A stretch of DNA of 64,000 nucleotides from CBFFRJ01 sp963530515 (GCA_963530515.1 CAUSEC010000013.1:70723-134722), one strand, 5' to 3'; counted from the first letter of the stretch, positions 54,741-63,150 are shown. Notes: a model not told the origin generated them from the letters alone. Numbers and translations are program-made.

Positions 54741-54764
54741 AAAAAAAAGCCCCATCCATGGGGC
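54741..54764 (-). terminator. Intercistronic terminator between fimA and fimC
   Basis: Read leftward: GCCCCAT-GG-ATGGGGC followed by eight T residues. It lies between the major pilin and the assembly genes, so most transcripts should stop after fimA and only read-through reaches fimCDHF. Confidence 0.88.
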
Positions 54765-54790
54765 GAGGATCTTCCCGTTATTTCAGGTGC

Positions 54791-55342
54791 TTATTCGTAG
54801 TTCATGATGAAGGTGGCGTCTGCGTTCGCCTGGCCTGGCGAAGTCGTCGCTGCAGTCGCTTTATAGCGCGCAGAAAAACGCAGGGTGTTCTCACCTTCCA
54901 CCAGCTTCTGGGCAACAGAGGTCACCACGCCGTCGGGTTTCAGCGGGTTGGAGTTGTTGTCGAGGATCTCAATGCCCACGCCTTTTGCGGTGCTGCCGTT
55001 GTCGCCGGAGGCAATGGCCAGCAGCGTGTTGTTGGTGGCATCAACCTGGCCGGTGAAGGCAACGGCGGCCGTTTCAGCTACCGCCGGGTCGCAGTCGGTC
55101 AGAACGATTTTGAACGGCACCAGCGTGGAGGTATCGCCCACTTTGGTGAAAGTCGCGGTGCGATACTGGCCGAGTTGTACGGTCTGATCGGCAGACGTGG
55201 TGCTGACAGCACAGGCGGCGTTAATTAGCTTACCTTCAAAATGGACGGTACCACCGGTGACGCTAACCACATCAGCCTGTGCAGCGCCAGCTAGTAACAT
55301 CAGACTTGCTGCAACAGACGCGGACATTAATTTAATATTCAT
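54791..55342 (-). CDS. fimA: Major type 1 fimbrial subunit FimA
   Basis: A 183-residue pilin. Signal peptide MNIKLMSASVAASLMLLAGAAQA, N-terminal extension DVVSVTGGTVHFEGKLINAACAV, cysteine pair and C-terminal ADATFIMNYE. It forms the fimbrial rod. The ATG at 55342 follows AAGGAAAAG; an in-frame start 21 codons upstream is not credible. It is the first gene of the operon. The usual fimI between fimA and fimC is missing. Confidence 0.92.
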   Translation of the reverse strand: MNIKLMSASVAASLMLLAGAAQADVVSVTGGTVHFEGKLINAACAVSTTSADQTVQLGQYRTATFTKVGDTSTLVPFKIVLTDCDPAVAETAAVAFTGQVDATNNTLLAIASGDNGSTAKGVGIEILDNNSNPLKPDGVVTSVAQKLVEGENTLRFSARYKATAATTSPGQANADATFIMNYE

Positions 55343-55602
55343 TACTTTTCCTTGAAAATAACTATCACCAGCACGTAGCCGGATCCATTTAAGTGATAAC
55401 GGCAAGCATGTTGTGCCGTGGTCATAAATTAATCGTTCAAGGAAATTTAAAATATTCGAAATGGCTCTGAGTGGCCTAAGCTCTTTCTTAATTAAGAGTA
55501 AGATATTGCGCAGTTGTAATGATTAGTTATGAATTGTTTAGAAAGGGTATTATCACGTAAGGTGATTGTTTATTAATCAAAGTACCTGGTAAAGGTATGG
55601 GG

Positions 55603-55635
55603 ATTTTCACCCTCACCCTCTCCCTGAGGGCTGAG
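55603..55635. repeat. Short palindromic repeat fragment
   Basis: CCCTCACCCTCTCCCTGAGG, a degenerate member of the CCCTCTCC/GGAGAGGG palindrome family, 34 bp before the full composite repeat. Confidence 0.5.
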
Positions 55636-55668
55636 GAATCCCCACAAATAAATACGAGCACGGACAGT

Positions 55669-56052
55669 CCCCTCTCCCTTGAGGGAGAGGGTTAGGGTGA
55701 GGGTGAGGGGGAATATGCGGCTCTTATGGTCATTCCGTTCACCTTATGTTCCTTGCTTCTCTATAACGCCAGAACCCGTGAACGTGCCAGGGAGGCTCCC
55801 CGCCACCTCCCTGGCGACCCAGGCTCCCGGCCAGGAAAATCGCCGCTGGCGCGGTTCACTCTGCGTATTCCTCCAGGCTTATCGGGGACGGGCGAAGGAA
55901 ACGTCCCTGTAAAGTCGCCCTCGCCGCGCATCCATGCGCGTCGCCCCGGCCTTGCGGATACGCTTCGTCGATTTTCAGCCGGACCCTCTCATCGCTTCGG
56001 CTGTTTTATCCTCGTTGTGCAGTGTTATTGCTGCAAAACGTAATGTTACTGG
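55669..56052 (+). repeat. Composite dispersed repeat, copy 3
   Basis: Begins with the palindrome CCCCTCTCCC/TGAGGGAGAGGG (its GGGTGAGG tail is duplicated), then AATATGCGGCTCTTATGGTC and the common body. In the main hairpin the arms are GCCAGGGAGG (55786-55795) and CCTCCCTGGC (55806-55815): one pair is A-T where copies 1 and 2 have T-A, so pairing is kept. The region 55343-56212 has no gene apart from these repeats; the 5' part should hold the fimA promoter. Confidence 0.87.
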
Positions 56053-56075
56053 GGATCACTCAGCCCTGAGGGAGA

Positions 56076-56151
56076 GGGGACTGTTCAGTGCATAAAATGC
56101 GGCTCGGTCGGCCAGGGGACTGTTCAGTGCATAAAATCAGGCTCGATCGGC
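56076..56151 (+). repeat. Tandem 39-bp repeat, two copies
   Basis: GGGGACTGTTCAGTGCATAA begins two units at 56076 and 56115, each followed by AAAT and a GGCTCG(G/A)TCGGC end. They lie between the composite repeat and the palindrome at 56152. Confidence 0.7.
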
Positions 56152-56189
56152 TCCCTCTCCCTGAGGGAGAGGGCTGGGGTGAGGGGGAG
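56152..56189. repeat. Palindromic repeat downstream of the flagellin gene
   Basis: CCCTCTCCC-TGA-GGGAGAGGG with a GGGGTGAGGGGGA tail. It lies 24 bp beyond the flagellin stop and may end that leftward transcript. Confidence 0.65.
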
Positions 56190-56212
56190 AGGCGAGCACA
56201 ATACTAAAACCC

Positions 56213-58090
56213 TTATCCCTTCAACAGTGACAGCACCAGTTCCGGCGTGCTGTTCGCCTTCACCAGCATCTCGGCACTGGCCTGTTGCAGCAGTTGCGCG
56301 CGGGTCATCGCCGACACTTCGGTGGCGTAATCCGCATCTTCAATCCGTGAACGGGTCGACGCGATGGCGCTGGTGGCGCTGTCCTGAAGATTCTGTACCG
56401 ATTCCAGTCGGTTTGCGACCGCACCCAGCTTCGTGCGCTGGGTGTCGATCCGCTTGATGGCGCGGTCCAGCGTCGCCAGCGGGTCATCCGGGTTACGCAG
56501 GCGGATACCCGATCCCACCTCAGAGATATTCATCACCGTGTGGTTGGTGTCGGTGTCGGTATTGGAATAAATACTGGTGGCGTAATAGATCTGCACCTCA
56601 CCCACACCGTTGAGGGTTTTAAGCAGATACGGACTGGTCGGCGTGTTATGGATTACCAGAGTCGCGGTCTTGGAATCCGCACTGCCGGGGAGATCCATAT
56701 AGTAGTTACCGTCGCTGTCCTGACGCATTACGTCGGTGAAGGTCTTGCCTTCAGCATCGGTGTAGTTGACCTGCACGCTGGAGTCGAGGGTCACGTTAGA
56801 TGTGCCGGTGACGCTGGTCACGGCAGTGAACGCATTTGCTGGTGTGGCGCTGGTGGCGCTCACGCTGAGCGAGGTCGTCGTGCCGTCTGATGTGGCGGTA
56901 AACGTTGCCGGGTAATACTGCAAATTACCGCCGTTGTTCACTTCCATCAGGTACTGGCTGCCGGATTTCATCAGCCGGCCCGCCACCGCATTACCGTTGG
57001 CATCGGTAAAGGTCGAGGCGACCGTGCTGCTGTCTATCGCCGGGGTGGTGGTGACGTTAGTCGGCAGGGGCGTGAATTCGAAATCCTCTTTACTGGCGGC
57101 GCCGGTCATTTGCGCCGTTACCGCACCGCACGGGCCAAAGGTCAGGCTCGCCGGGAAGTAGGTATCATTTTGCTGAATGTAATACTGACCGTTGTCTTCC
57201 GTCAGCGTGCCGCTGGCCACCGCCCCGCCGCTGTCGAGGACAGTAAGCGTGGTGATAGCGCGGGAAGGAATTTGCCCGGCGTCGCTGTAAGCAACCCCAC
57301 CGCTGGGGGCACTAATCGAAATAGAACCCGAACCAGCCTGCGTACTCCAGTTGGCGCTGTAGCTTGCCTGGTAATAGGCCGGTTTACCATTAGCATCATT
57401 ACCCTGAATGTAATAGCGATTATCCGTGCCCCGAACAAGCTGGGGAGAGGTCAGACCGGTGCCGGAGTACGTGACGGTAATCGCGCTGTTGCTCAGGGAC
57501 ATCGAACTGGCATAACCCAGGTAATTGCTGACGTCAGACACGGTGCCGCTGATGCCGCTGACGATGAAATCCTTCAGGCCGAGTTCGTCGACGCTAAAAC
57601 CAGGGGCGGACAAATCAAGGTCGATTTTCTCGTTGTCATTTGCCCCGACCTGGAACCCCATCTTGCCCGCGCTGCCATCCAGCAGATTGATGCCGTTAAA
57701 GTTCGAGGTGGAGTTGAGCTGGTCGATAGCCTTCAGGTTGAGGTTGATCTCCGCCTGGATGGCATCCGAATCTTCCTGCGAGTTAATGCCGTTCAGTCCC
57801 TGCACTGTGAGTTCACGAATGCGCTGCAAACGGTTGTTGATTTCATCGAGCGCGCTTTCTGCCGTCTCCACCATCGACAGCCCATCACCCGCATTACGTT
57901 TCCCCACCGCCAGCGCGCCTTGCTGGCTGGCGAGACGGTTGGCAATGGCCTGCCCGGCGGCGTTATCGCTGGCGCTGTTAATGCGCAGCCCGGATGACAG
58001 ACGGCGAATAGACGCATCCAGCTCCGATTTGCTTTTGGTAGCCAGGTTCTGAGTATTTAGCGACGAAAGGTTAGTTTTGAGACTGATCAT
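56213..58090 (-). CDS. Flagellin (orphan copy)
   Basis: A 625-residue flagellin. The conserved N-terminal D0/D1 region (MISLKTNLSSLNTQ, then IRRLSSGLRINSASDNAAGQAIANR) and C-terminal region (DYATEVSAMTRAQLLQQASAEMLVKANSTPELVLSLLKG) are complete. A long variable centre (about residues 170-500) is rich in Ser, Thr and Gly and forms the surface domains. No other flagellar gene is in the window. The start at 58090 is supported by AGCAGG upstream and by the sigma-28-like promoter, whose start site would lie after the alternative upstream ATG. Confidence 0.92.
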   Translation of the reverse strand: MISLKTNLSSLNTQNLATKSKSELDASIRRLSSGLRINSASDNAAGQAIANRLASQQGALAVGKRNAGDGLSMVETAESALDEINNRLQRIRELTVQGLNGINSQEDSDAIQAEINLNLKAIDQLNSTSNFNGINLLDGSAGKMGFQVGANDNEKIDLDLSAPGFSVDELGLKDFIVSGISGTVSDVSNYLGYASSMSLSNSAITVTYSGTGLTSPQLVRGTDNRYYIQGNDANGKPAYYQASYSANWSTQAGSGSISISAPSGGVAYSDAGQIPSRAITTLTVLDSGGAVASGTLTEDNGQYYIQQNDTYFPASLTFGPCGAVTAQMTGAASKEDFEFTPLPTNVTTTPAIDSSTVASTFTDANGNAVAGRLMKSGSQYLMEVNNGGNLQYYPATFTATSDGTTTSLSVSATSATPANAFTAVTSVTGTSNVTLDSSVQVNYTDAEGKTFTDVMRQDSDGNYYMDLPGSADSKTATLVIHNTPTSPYLLKTLNGVGEVQIYYATSIYSNTDTDTNHTVMNISEVGSGIRLRNPDDPLATLDRAIKRIDTQRTKLGAVANRLESVQNLQDSATSAIASTRSRIEDADYATEVSAMTRAQLLQQASAEMLVKANSTPELVLSLLKG

Positions 58091-58122
58091 TAGCCTGCTC
58101 ACGAAGAAATCCCTGGTATTTG

Positions 58123-58148
58123 TTATCGGCAATGCCCTGCGTTCTTTA
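58123..58148 (-). promoter_or_regulatory. Sigma-28 (FliA) promoter of the flagellin gene
   Basis: Read leftward: TAAAG, 13 bases, GCCGATAA. The -10 box is a perfect match to the FliA consensus and the TAAAG of the -35 is kept; the spacer is one base shorter than the optimum. Transcription would start about 25 bases before the flagellin ATG. Confidence 0.75.
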
Positions 58149-58502
58149 GGGTAATAATTTTACTTAAGAGGGGCTTATGAGTTGGTGGAGACGATTGTTC
58201 TGCCGTGATTGCAGAAGTGGAATAAAGTAAACATTTTATATTGATGAAAGTGTGTTTATTCGCATTAAAGTGATGAAAGAGGTGATACCTACGAAATAAG
58301 GTAGGGCAAAAAATCGGCGGTGTTTGCCTCTGTTCCGGCGGAAATCGCTGCGGGCAAATTCTCCGAATTGCATCCAAAAACAGAGGATAATTGGCGTTTT
58401 GCTTTTCTTGACTGCTGGTTTAATGGTGGCGTTATGTTCCGAACCCCTCGCTGCTGCCAGGCGATGCTTTCGGCAATCATCCTCCAAAAAGAGAATTGAC
58501 GA

Positions 58503-59753
58503 TTGAACAATCCAGCGTCAGCCGACACGTTGCCCGCGTCCGAAGCAGCGTTCCCCCCAGCGGCCAGTTATTTCGGACTCGCGCCCTTCCTGCGCATGAG
58601 CATTGCCGGTTTTGACTTCACGGCGCACACCCAGGCGATGATCGCCGAGGCGCAGGACAACCCGGACGACGCCATGCTGTGGATGAACCTCTCCACCGCG
58701 ATGATGAGCCTCAAGCACGAAGAGCTCGGGTTGACCATTCAGGACCAGGCGCTGGCGCAACAGCGCATTTACGTGCGCCCCGCTGCGGTTCAGCCTGCCA
58801 AACTGCGCCTGCTGATGCTGGTAGTGCCGGGTAACCTCTCTGCCAACGTGCCGATCGACTGCCTGCTGGAGAACAGCGACGTCGACCTCATTTATTACTT
58901 TATGGACCCGCACGGCGCAGAGCCGCTGGCCTGGGACATCCCCGCGCACGACCTGACCATGGTGGCGGTCGGTGCCAGCGACGACACCCGTGAGCTGATC
59001 AAACGCCTTGAGCACAAACTGGCCGACTGGCCGACGCCGGTGATTAACGCGCCGCAGTTTGTGTTTTCGTCTGAGCGCAACACCGCCAGCCTGCTGCTGC
59101 AAAACGTGCCGGGCCTGCAAATCAGCCCCGCGCTGCACATCACCCGTACCGAACTTGAAGAGGTTGCCGCAGGCAGCCTGATGCTGTCGGACGTGGTCGC
59201 CGGGCACCAGTTCCCGATAATTTTGCGTCCGGTGGGCACCCACGGCGGGCACGGGTTGCAAAAGCTCGACACCCCGGCAGAAGTGGCGACCTACCTCAGC
59301 GAACTGAATGAGCCGGTCTTCTTCCTGTCGCAATTTATTGATTACAGCGGCGATGACGGCCAGTACCGCAAATTCCGCGTGGTGCTGATCGACGGTAAAC
59401 CTTACGCCTGCCACATGGGCATTTCGTCACACTGGATGATTCACTACGTGAATGCTGGCATGTACGAAGATGCCGCCAAACGTGCCGAAGAAGCTGTGTT
59501 TCTGAATACCTTTGCCGATTTTGCCGAGCGTCACAAAGTCGCGCTCGACACTATTTATCAGCGCACCGGGCTGGAATACCTCGGGATTGATTGCGCAGAA
59601 ACCAAAGACGGGCAGTTCCTGGTGTTTGAAATCGATCCGGCAATGGTTATTCACGCTATGGACGATGAAGTGCTGTTCCCGAATAAACAGATTCACATGA
59701 GCAAAGTCATCAACGCATTTCGCAACCTGCTGTTAGCGCGGGTTGGTCATTAA
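58503..59753 (+). CDS. ATP-grasp protein with N-terminal helical (TPR-like) region
   Basis: A 416-residue protein I cannot assign to a known pathway. Residues about 40-85 (AQDNPDDAMLWMNLSTAMMSLKHEELG) form a TPR-like helical pair. The C-terminal half is an ATP-grasp ligase fold: PIILRPVGTHGGHGLQKL for nucleotide binding, RKFRVVLIDGKPY, and YLGIDCAETKDGQFLVFEIDPAMVIH with the metal-binding acidic residues. Such enzymes join a carboxylate to an amine or thiol with ATP. It starts with TTG behind AAGAG. The SerC-like gene follows after 21 bp, so the two form an operon divergent from flagellin. Confidence 0.72.
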   Translation: MNNPASADTLPASEAAFPPAASYFGLAPFLRMSIAGFDFTAHTQAMIAEAQDNPDDAMLWMNLSTAMMSLKHEELGLTIQDQALAQQRIYVRPAAVQPAKLRLLMLVVPGNLSANVPIDCLLENSDVDLIYYFMDPHGAEPLAWDIPAHDLTMVAVGASDDTRELIKRLEHKLADWPTPVINAPQFVFSSERNTASLLLQNVPGLQISPALHITRTELEEVAAGSLMLSDVVAGHQFPIILRPVGTHGGHGLQKLDTPAEVATYLSELNEPVFFLSQFIDYSGDDGQYRKFRVVLIDGKPYACHMGISSHWMIHYVNAGMYEDAAKRAEEAVFLNTFADFAERHKVALDTIYQRTGLEYLGIDCAETKDGQFLVFEIDPAMVIHAMDDEVLFPNKQIHMSKVINAFRNLLLARVGH

Positions 59754-59774
59754 TTTGAGTACAGTGGAAAACTT

Positions 59775-60881
59775 ATGTCATTAAATCCAAAGAACGCTCT
59801 CAACTTCTCCGGTGGCCCAGGCGCGCTGCCGGAAGTGGTTCTGAACCAGGTTCAGCAGTCAATCATCAACGTGCCGGAAGTGGGCCTGTCCATCCTCGGT
59901 ATCAGCCACCGTTCCGCATGGTTTGAAAACGTGGTGCGCGAAACCGAAAACAACATTCGCACGCTGCTTAACCTGCCGGATGATTTCCACATTCTGTTCC
60001 TGCAAGGGGGCGCGACCCAGCAGTTCTCTCAGGTGCCAATGACCATGCTGCGCGGCAAAAAACACGCCGCCGAGTACCTGGACACCGGCTACTGGAGCCG
60101 CAAAGTGGTCACCGAAGCGATGCGCGAAGGCCCGGTAAAAGTGGTCTGGAGCGGTGAGAGCGACGGCTATCGTCGTCTGCCGAACGACGGCGAAGTAACT
60201 TTCTCCCCGGACGCGCCGTACATTCACTATGTTTCTAACGAAACGGTGGAAGGTTTGCAGTTCAACCGCGTGCTGGGCCACGACCACGTGCCGCGCGTGT
60301 GCGATATGTCTTCCGACTTCCTCTCCAAACCGTGTGAAGCGGACAAGTTCTCCCTGATTTACGCCCACGCGCAGAAGAACATCGGCCCGGCAGGCGTGAC
60401 CATTGTGCTGATCCGCGACAGCGTGGTACAGGCAGGCACCAAAGAACTGCCGGCGTTCCTCGACTACCGTCGCCAGATTGAAGCGCACTCCAACCTCAAC
60501 ACCCCGCCGGTCTTCGCCATTTACGTGGTGCTGCTGGTGACCCGCTGGCTGCTCAACGATGTGGGCGGCGTGGAAAAAATGGGCGAAATCAACCGCGTGA
60601 AAGCCGACCTGCTGTACAGCATTCTCGACAACAGCGACGATTTCTATCACTCCTGGGCCGCACCAGAGCACCGTTCCGACATGAACGTGGCGTTCACCCT
60701 GCCGACCAAAGAGATTGAAGCCGCGTTCTTCGAAGAGACCCGCGCCGCAGACTTCTCCGGCCTCGAAGGCCACCGCGCCATCGGCGGCGTGCGCGCATCA
60801 ATCTATAACGCCCTGAGCGTAACGGCCGTTGAGAAACTCGCCAACTTTATGCAGGACTTCCAGCGCCGCCACCGCAAATAA
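59775..60881 (+). CDS. SerC-like PLP aminotransferase (second-type paralogue)
   Basis: A 368-residue class V aminotransferase. The PLP lysine is Lys201 in IYAHAQKNIGPAGV, and FSGGPGALPE and HYVSNETVEG are phosphoserine-aminotransferase signatures. It differs from the enterobacterial housekeeping SerC: the phosphate-site block reads GGATQQFSQVP instead of the usual GGGRGQFAAVP, and the N-terminus is longer. It is not next to aroA. It therefore looks like an added paralogue working with the ATP-grasp protein just upstream. Confidence 0.82.
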   Translation: MSLNPKNALNFSGGPGALPEVVLNQVQQSIINVPEVGLSILGISHRSAWFENVVRETENNIRTLLNLPDDFHILFLQGGATQQFSQVPMTMLRGKKHAAEYLDTGYWSRKVVTEAMREGPVKVVWSGESDGYRRLPNDGEVTFSPDAPYIHYVSNETVEGLQFNRVLGHDHVPRVCDMSSDFLSKPCEADKFSLIYAHAQKNIGPAGVTIVLIRDSVVQAGTKELPAFLDYRRQIEAHSNLNTPPVFAIYVVLLVTRWLLNDVGGVEKMGEINRVKADLLYSILDNSDDFYHSWAAPEHRSDMNVAFTLPTKEIEAAFFEETRAADFSGLEGHRAIGGVRASIYNALSVTAVEKLANFMQDFQRRHRK

Positions 60882-60937
60882 GCGGGGCGGTGAAAAGACG
60901 GGACAGGGAGGTTCTGTTTGGGGGGAAGTGTGTATTT

Positions 60938-60967
60938 GTAGGTCGGGTAAGCGCAGCGCCACCCGAC
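60938..60967. repeat. REP-type palindrome
   Basis: GTCGGGTAAGCGCAGCGCC followed by ACCCGAC and then TTTTT: a typical enterobacterial REP hairpin, 57 bp after the SerC-like stop, able to act as terminator. Confidence 0.75.
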
Positions 60968-60993
60968 TTTTTAGCGGCTCGAACGTGTAAGGG

Positions 60994-61308
60994 TTATTTG
61001 TATGTTGCCGGGTTGCGCCCCAGCGCCACTTCCTTAACTGATAACAGAAACTCATGCGCCGTCGTTTCCCATAACTCAGGCGAAAAATCAAACGAGTAAC
61101 GGCTTTCAAACTCCTCATCCAGCCTGTTTTTATTAACTGAGATAAAGTCATCAACCTCTTTTGCCAGTTCTTTCAGCGTCTGCTCTGATGCTGACCTCTG
61201 GAACAGTTTTAAAATGCCTTCAATAGTGTCTTCGCCATCATTGATGATGTCGAAGTCTTGATTGAAATAGCCCTGAATTAACTGATCAAGCTGATAGAAA
61301 TTTTGCAT
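60994..61308 (-). CDS. CdiI-like immunity protein
   Basis: A 104-residue acidic protein (MQNFYQLDQLIQGYFNQDFDI, then FELESR-like DEEFESRYSFDFSPELW). The N-terminal QLDQLIQGYFNQDFDI motif is typical of contact-dependent-inhibition immunity proteins that accompany RNase A-like toxins. It starts 7 bp after the toxin stop. It should bind and block the toxin in the cytoplasm. The ATG at 61308 has AGGT upstream. Confidence 0.8.
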   Translation of the reverse strand: MQNFYQLDQLIQGYFNQDFDIINDGEDTIEGILKLFQRSASEQTLKELAKEVDDFISVNKNRLDEEFESRYSFDFSPELWETTAHEFLLSVKEVALGRNPATYK

Positions 61309-61315
61309 GAGTGAC

Positions 61316-62140
61316 CTATGGGGTAGGGAATGCAGTAAGAATATAGTAAGGCTTCCCGTTGAATTGTTGTAAATCGATGACAATTCTCACCGCCCGCATA
61401 CTGATACGTTGGCTACTGCTTCGCGCGTATCCGTAACCGACTTCCTGACCAGCCGAATAATTGAGGGTTAAACGCATTCCTCTCTTTCCGCCGCCAAGTA
61501 ACGATTTAATATTTGCTCGATTGACATAAAGAGCCTTGGAAATCACCGTCTCAGCAGTATTCAAATCCCTGAATGTTGAAGACATCATGAGTCGTTTATT
61601 TTGCTCAAATCTGGCAAGTAATTCAGCATCAGTCTTACCAACGTGGTTAGCGATTGTATGTCCACCTGGTTTTATGCCCGCCAGTGATTCATGCTGGATA
61701 AGTTTAATTCGTCCCGCTTTAACAGCAGCGACTCTTACTGCACCGATTGCAGCTGCAAATCCAAGCGGAACAGCAATATCAACCGCCATGCCAATATTTA
61801 AAGCTGTTTCTTGATCAGCACCTAATTCACGAGCTGCACTCACTGCCAATTGATATGTGGCGGAACGGGTATCGCGACCACTTATTACCTGTTCGGCAGC
61901 ACTATGAACCGAATCGAGACTGTGTGCACCCACTACGACACATCCTGCTTTTGTCAGACCCGTTGGCTCCGGTGCGATGCATAACGCAGCTGCTCCAGCC
62001 ATCTCTACCGCACCGAGTATGACCCCCAAACCTCCAATTAATCTGTTACTCAGCGTTTCTGCTTCTGTCACCGTCTTGTCTGAAAGTACAGCCGCCAGTT
62101 GAACAGGCGACATTACAATCGTTATCCCACCATCTTCCAT
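61316..62140 (-). CDS. RNase A-like contact-dependent toxin (short, orphan form)
   Basis: A 274-residue protein. The C-terminal domain (about 150-274) is of the CdiA RNase A type: GGHTIANHVGKTDAELLARF with candidate catalytic His161/His166 and Arg177, SSTFRDLNTAETVISKAL, and a terminal YYILTAFPTP with Thr269. The N-terminal 140 residues are hydrophobic (GGLGVILGAVEMAGAAALC; IAVPLGFAAAIGAV), lack a signal peptide and contain no two-partner-secretion region. Delivery could therefore use a type VI route or the gene is an orphan toxin module. No VgrG, Hcp or CdiB is in the window. The immunity gene follows. Confidence 0.78.
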   Translation of the reverse strand: MEDGGITIVMSPVQLAAVLSDKTVTEAETLSNRLIGGLGVILGAVEMAGAAALCIAPEPTGLTKAGCVVVGAHSLDSVHSAAEQVISGRDTRSATYQLAVSAARELGADQETALNIGMAVDIAVPLGFAAAIGAVRVAAVKAGRIKLIQHESLAGIKPGGHTIANHVGKTDAELLARFEQNKRLMMSSTFRDLNTAETVISKALYVNRANIKSLLGGGKRGMRLTLNYSAGQEVGYGYARSSSQRISMRAVRIVIDLQQFNGKPYYILTAFPTP

Positions 62141-62338
62141 AAACTTTTCTCAATCGTCGATTAACCGCACTAAATAGTAGACATAAATAGCCATGTATGT
62201 AGCAGGGTTTAGAGTGCTGCTACCACCACCAGAAAGTGAGATGGCTGCCGGACGTGGTATGAAATGCTAAGTTTGACGGGGGATGAATTAACGCAAAAGT
62301 TTTTTAAGGGAAAACATATCGTATTGCTGGAGTATTAG

Positions 62339-62665
62339 ATGGAAAAGGTACTGACTGAAAAAGATCTCATGATGAAAGGTTTCACTGAGAAGAATGTTAC
62401 GCATCTCAGAGATCTTCTATCCAGAAAAGAAAGCGGTAATGAAACCTATTGGACGCTGATTGATGATCTCAGTAAGCGATTCATCGCAGGCGTCGTTTGC
62501 GCGATTTTGATCCTCATCCCATTCCTTATTTTGCCTGCAATCTATCCGGGCTCTTTGATTTTCTACTACATCCCTGTTGCGCTGTTTGGCATCCTGGCGA
62601 TTTATTTTCTTATCCCAATAAATCTTTCCTGGAAAGCCTACAAATTGGTTAAGGGTTTTAAGTAA
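62339..62665 (+). CDS. Small membrane protein, unknown function
   Basis: A 108-residue protein with a charged N-terminal half (MEKVLTEKDLMMKGFTEKNVTHLRDLL) and two adjacent membrane segments (AGVVCAILILIPFLILPAIY and YYIPVALFGILAIYFLIPI). The ATG has GGAG at good spacing. I do not recognise a family. It lies between the toxin unit and symE and might be an immunity or accessory protein, but there is no direct support. Confidence 0.6.
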   Translation: MEKVLTEKDLMMKGFTEKNVTHLRDLLSRKESGNETYWTLIDDLSKRFIAGVVCAILILIPFLILPAIYPGSLIFYYIPVALFGILAIYFLIPINLSWKAYKLVKGFK

Positions 62666-62690
62666 ACTATTGTTTTATAATGATAAGATG

Positions 62691-62719
62691 ACAGTTGTTC
62701 GGTAAAGCCGAACAACTGT
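62691..62719. terminator. Perfect 12-bp hairpin
   Basis: ACAGTTGTTCGG, loop TAAAG, CCGAACAACTGT, 26 bases after the small membrane protein gene. No T-run follows, so it may be a weak terminator or a protein-binding site. Confidence 0.5.
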
Positions 62720-62787
62720 GCCATGCGCGATTGTTTAACGCTTACTTATTGATTACCCGGCCTTATATCCGCAGGCGGCTAAATCTG

Positions 62788-63150
62788 TCAGTAGGCTAAT
62801 TCTATGAGCTTTTTCAGATCGGGTAAGGGAGCGACTTTGGCTGCTAGTGGCGTCACTTCCTGTTTCTCAGCCTGCACCGCCGACTTAATTCCCTCTAACC
62901 TCTTCTGCGCTTCTTTTAATTCCGCTGTGAGCTTCTTTTCTTTATCAGTAAAAGCCGTTAGCACGATGCAGCCATTCATCGCCCTCAGCGTGTAATGCTG
63001 CCCGGTATCAAACCCCACCTCCCGCAGCCACTTGCCGGAAATCGTCATACTCGGCGAACTTTTATCACGACCTCTCGGGCGATATCCCACAATTAACTCA
63101 CGCGAGGTTCCAGTGGTCGTAATGTCCAGGTTAGAATGCAAATCAGCCAT
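62788..63150 (-). CDS. SymE-like toxin
   Basis: A 120-residue protein of the SymE type (AbrB-like fold): RELIVGYRPRGRDKSSPSMTISGKWLREVGFDTG and AMNGCIVLTAF match the family core, followed by a Lys/Glu-rich tail. SymE toxins act on nucleic acids and are held down by an antisense RNA. The ATG at 63150 has GGAG at good distance; a TTG two codons earlier is unlikely. No LexA box could be seen. Confidence 0.8.
   Translation of the reverse strand: MADLHSNLDITTTGTSRELIVGYRPRGRDKSSPSMTISGKWLREVGFDTGQHYTLRAMNGCIVLTAFTDKEKKLTAELKEAQKRLEGIKSAVQAEKQEVTPLAAKVAPLPDLKKLIELAY

Noticed and set aside
55603..56189. Possible CRISPR array because of repeated GC-rich units.
   Set aside because: Unit lengths and spacing are irregular and the repeats are palindromes of the dispersed family; no spacers of even size and no cas genes.
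57110..57997. A 295-codon plus-strand frame inside the flagellin gene.
   Set aside because: Antisense to the conserved flagellin N-terminus and variable centre; no ribosome site or family pattern.
58141..58502. Second sigma-28 promoter driving the ATP-grasp operon.
   Set aside because: TAAAGT occurs twice but no GCCGATAA-like box lies at the right distance.
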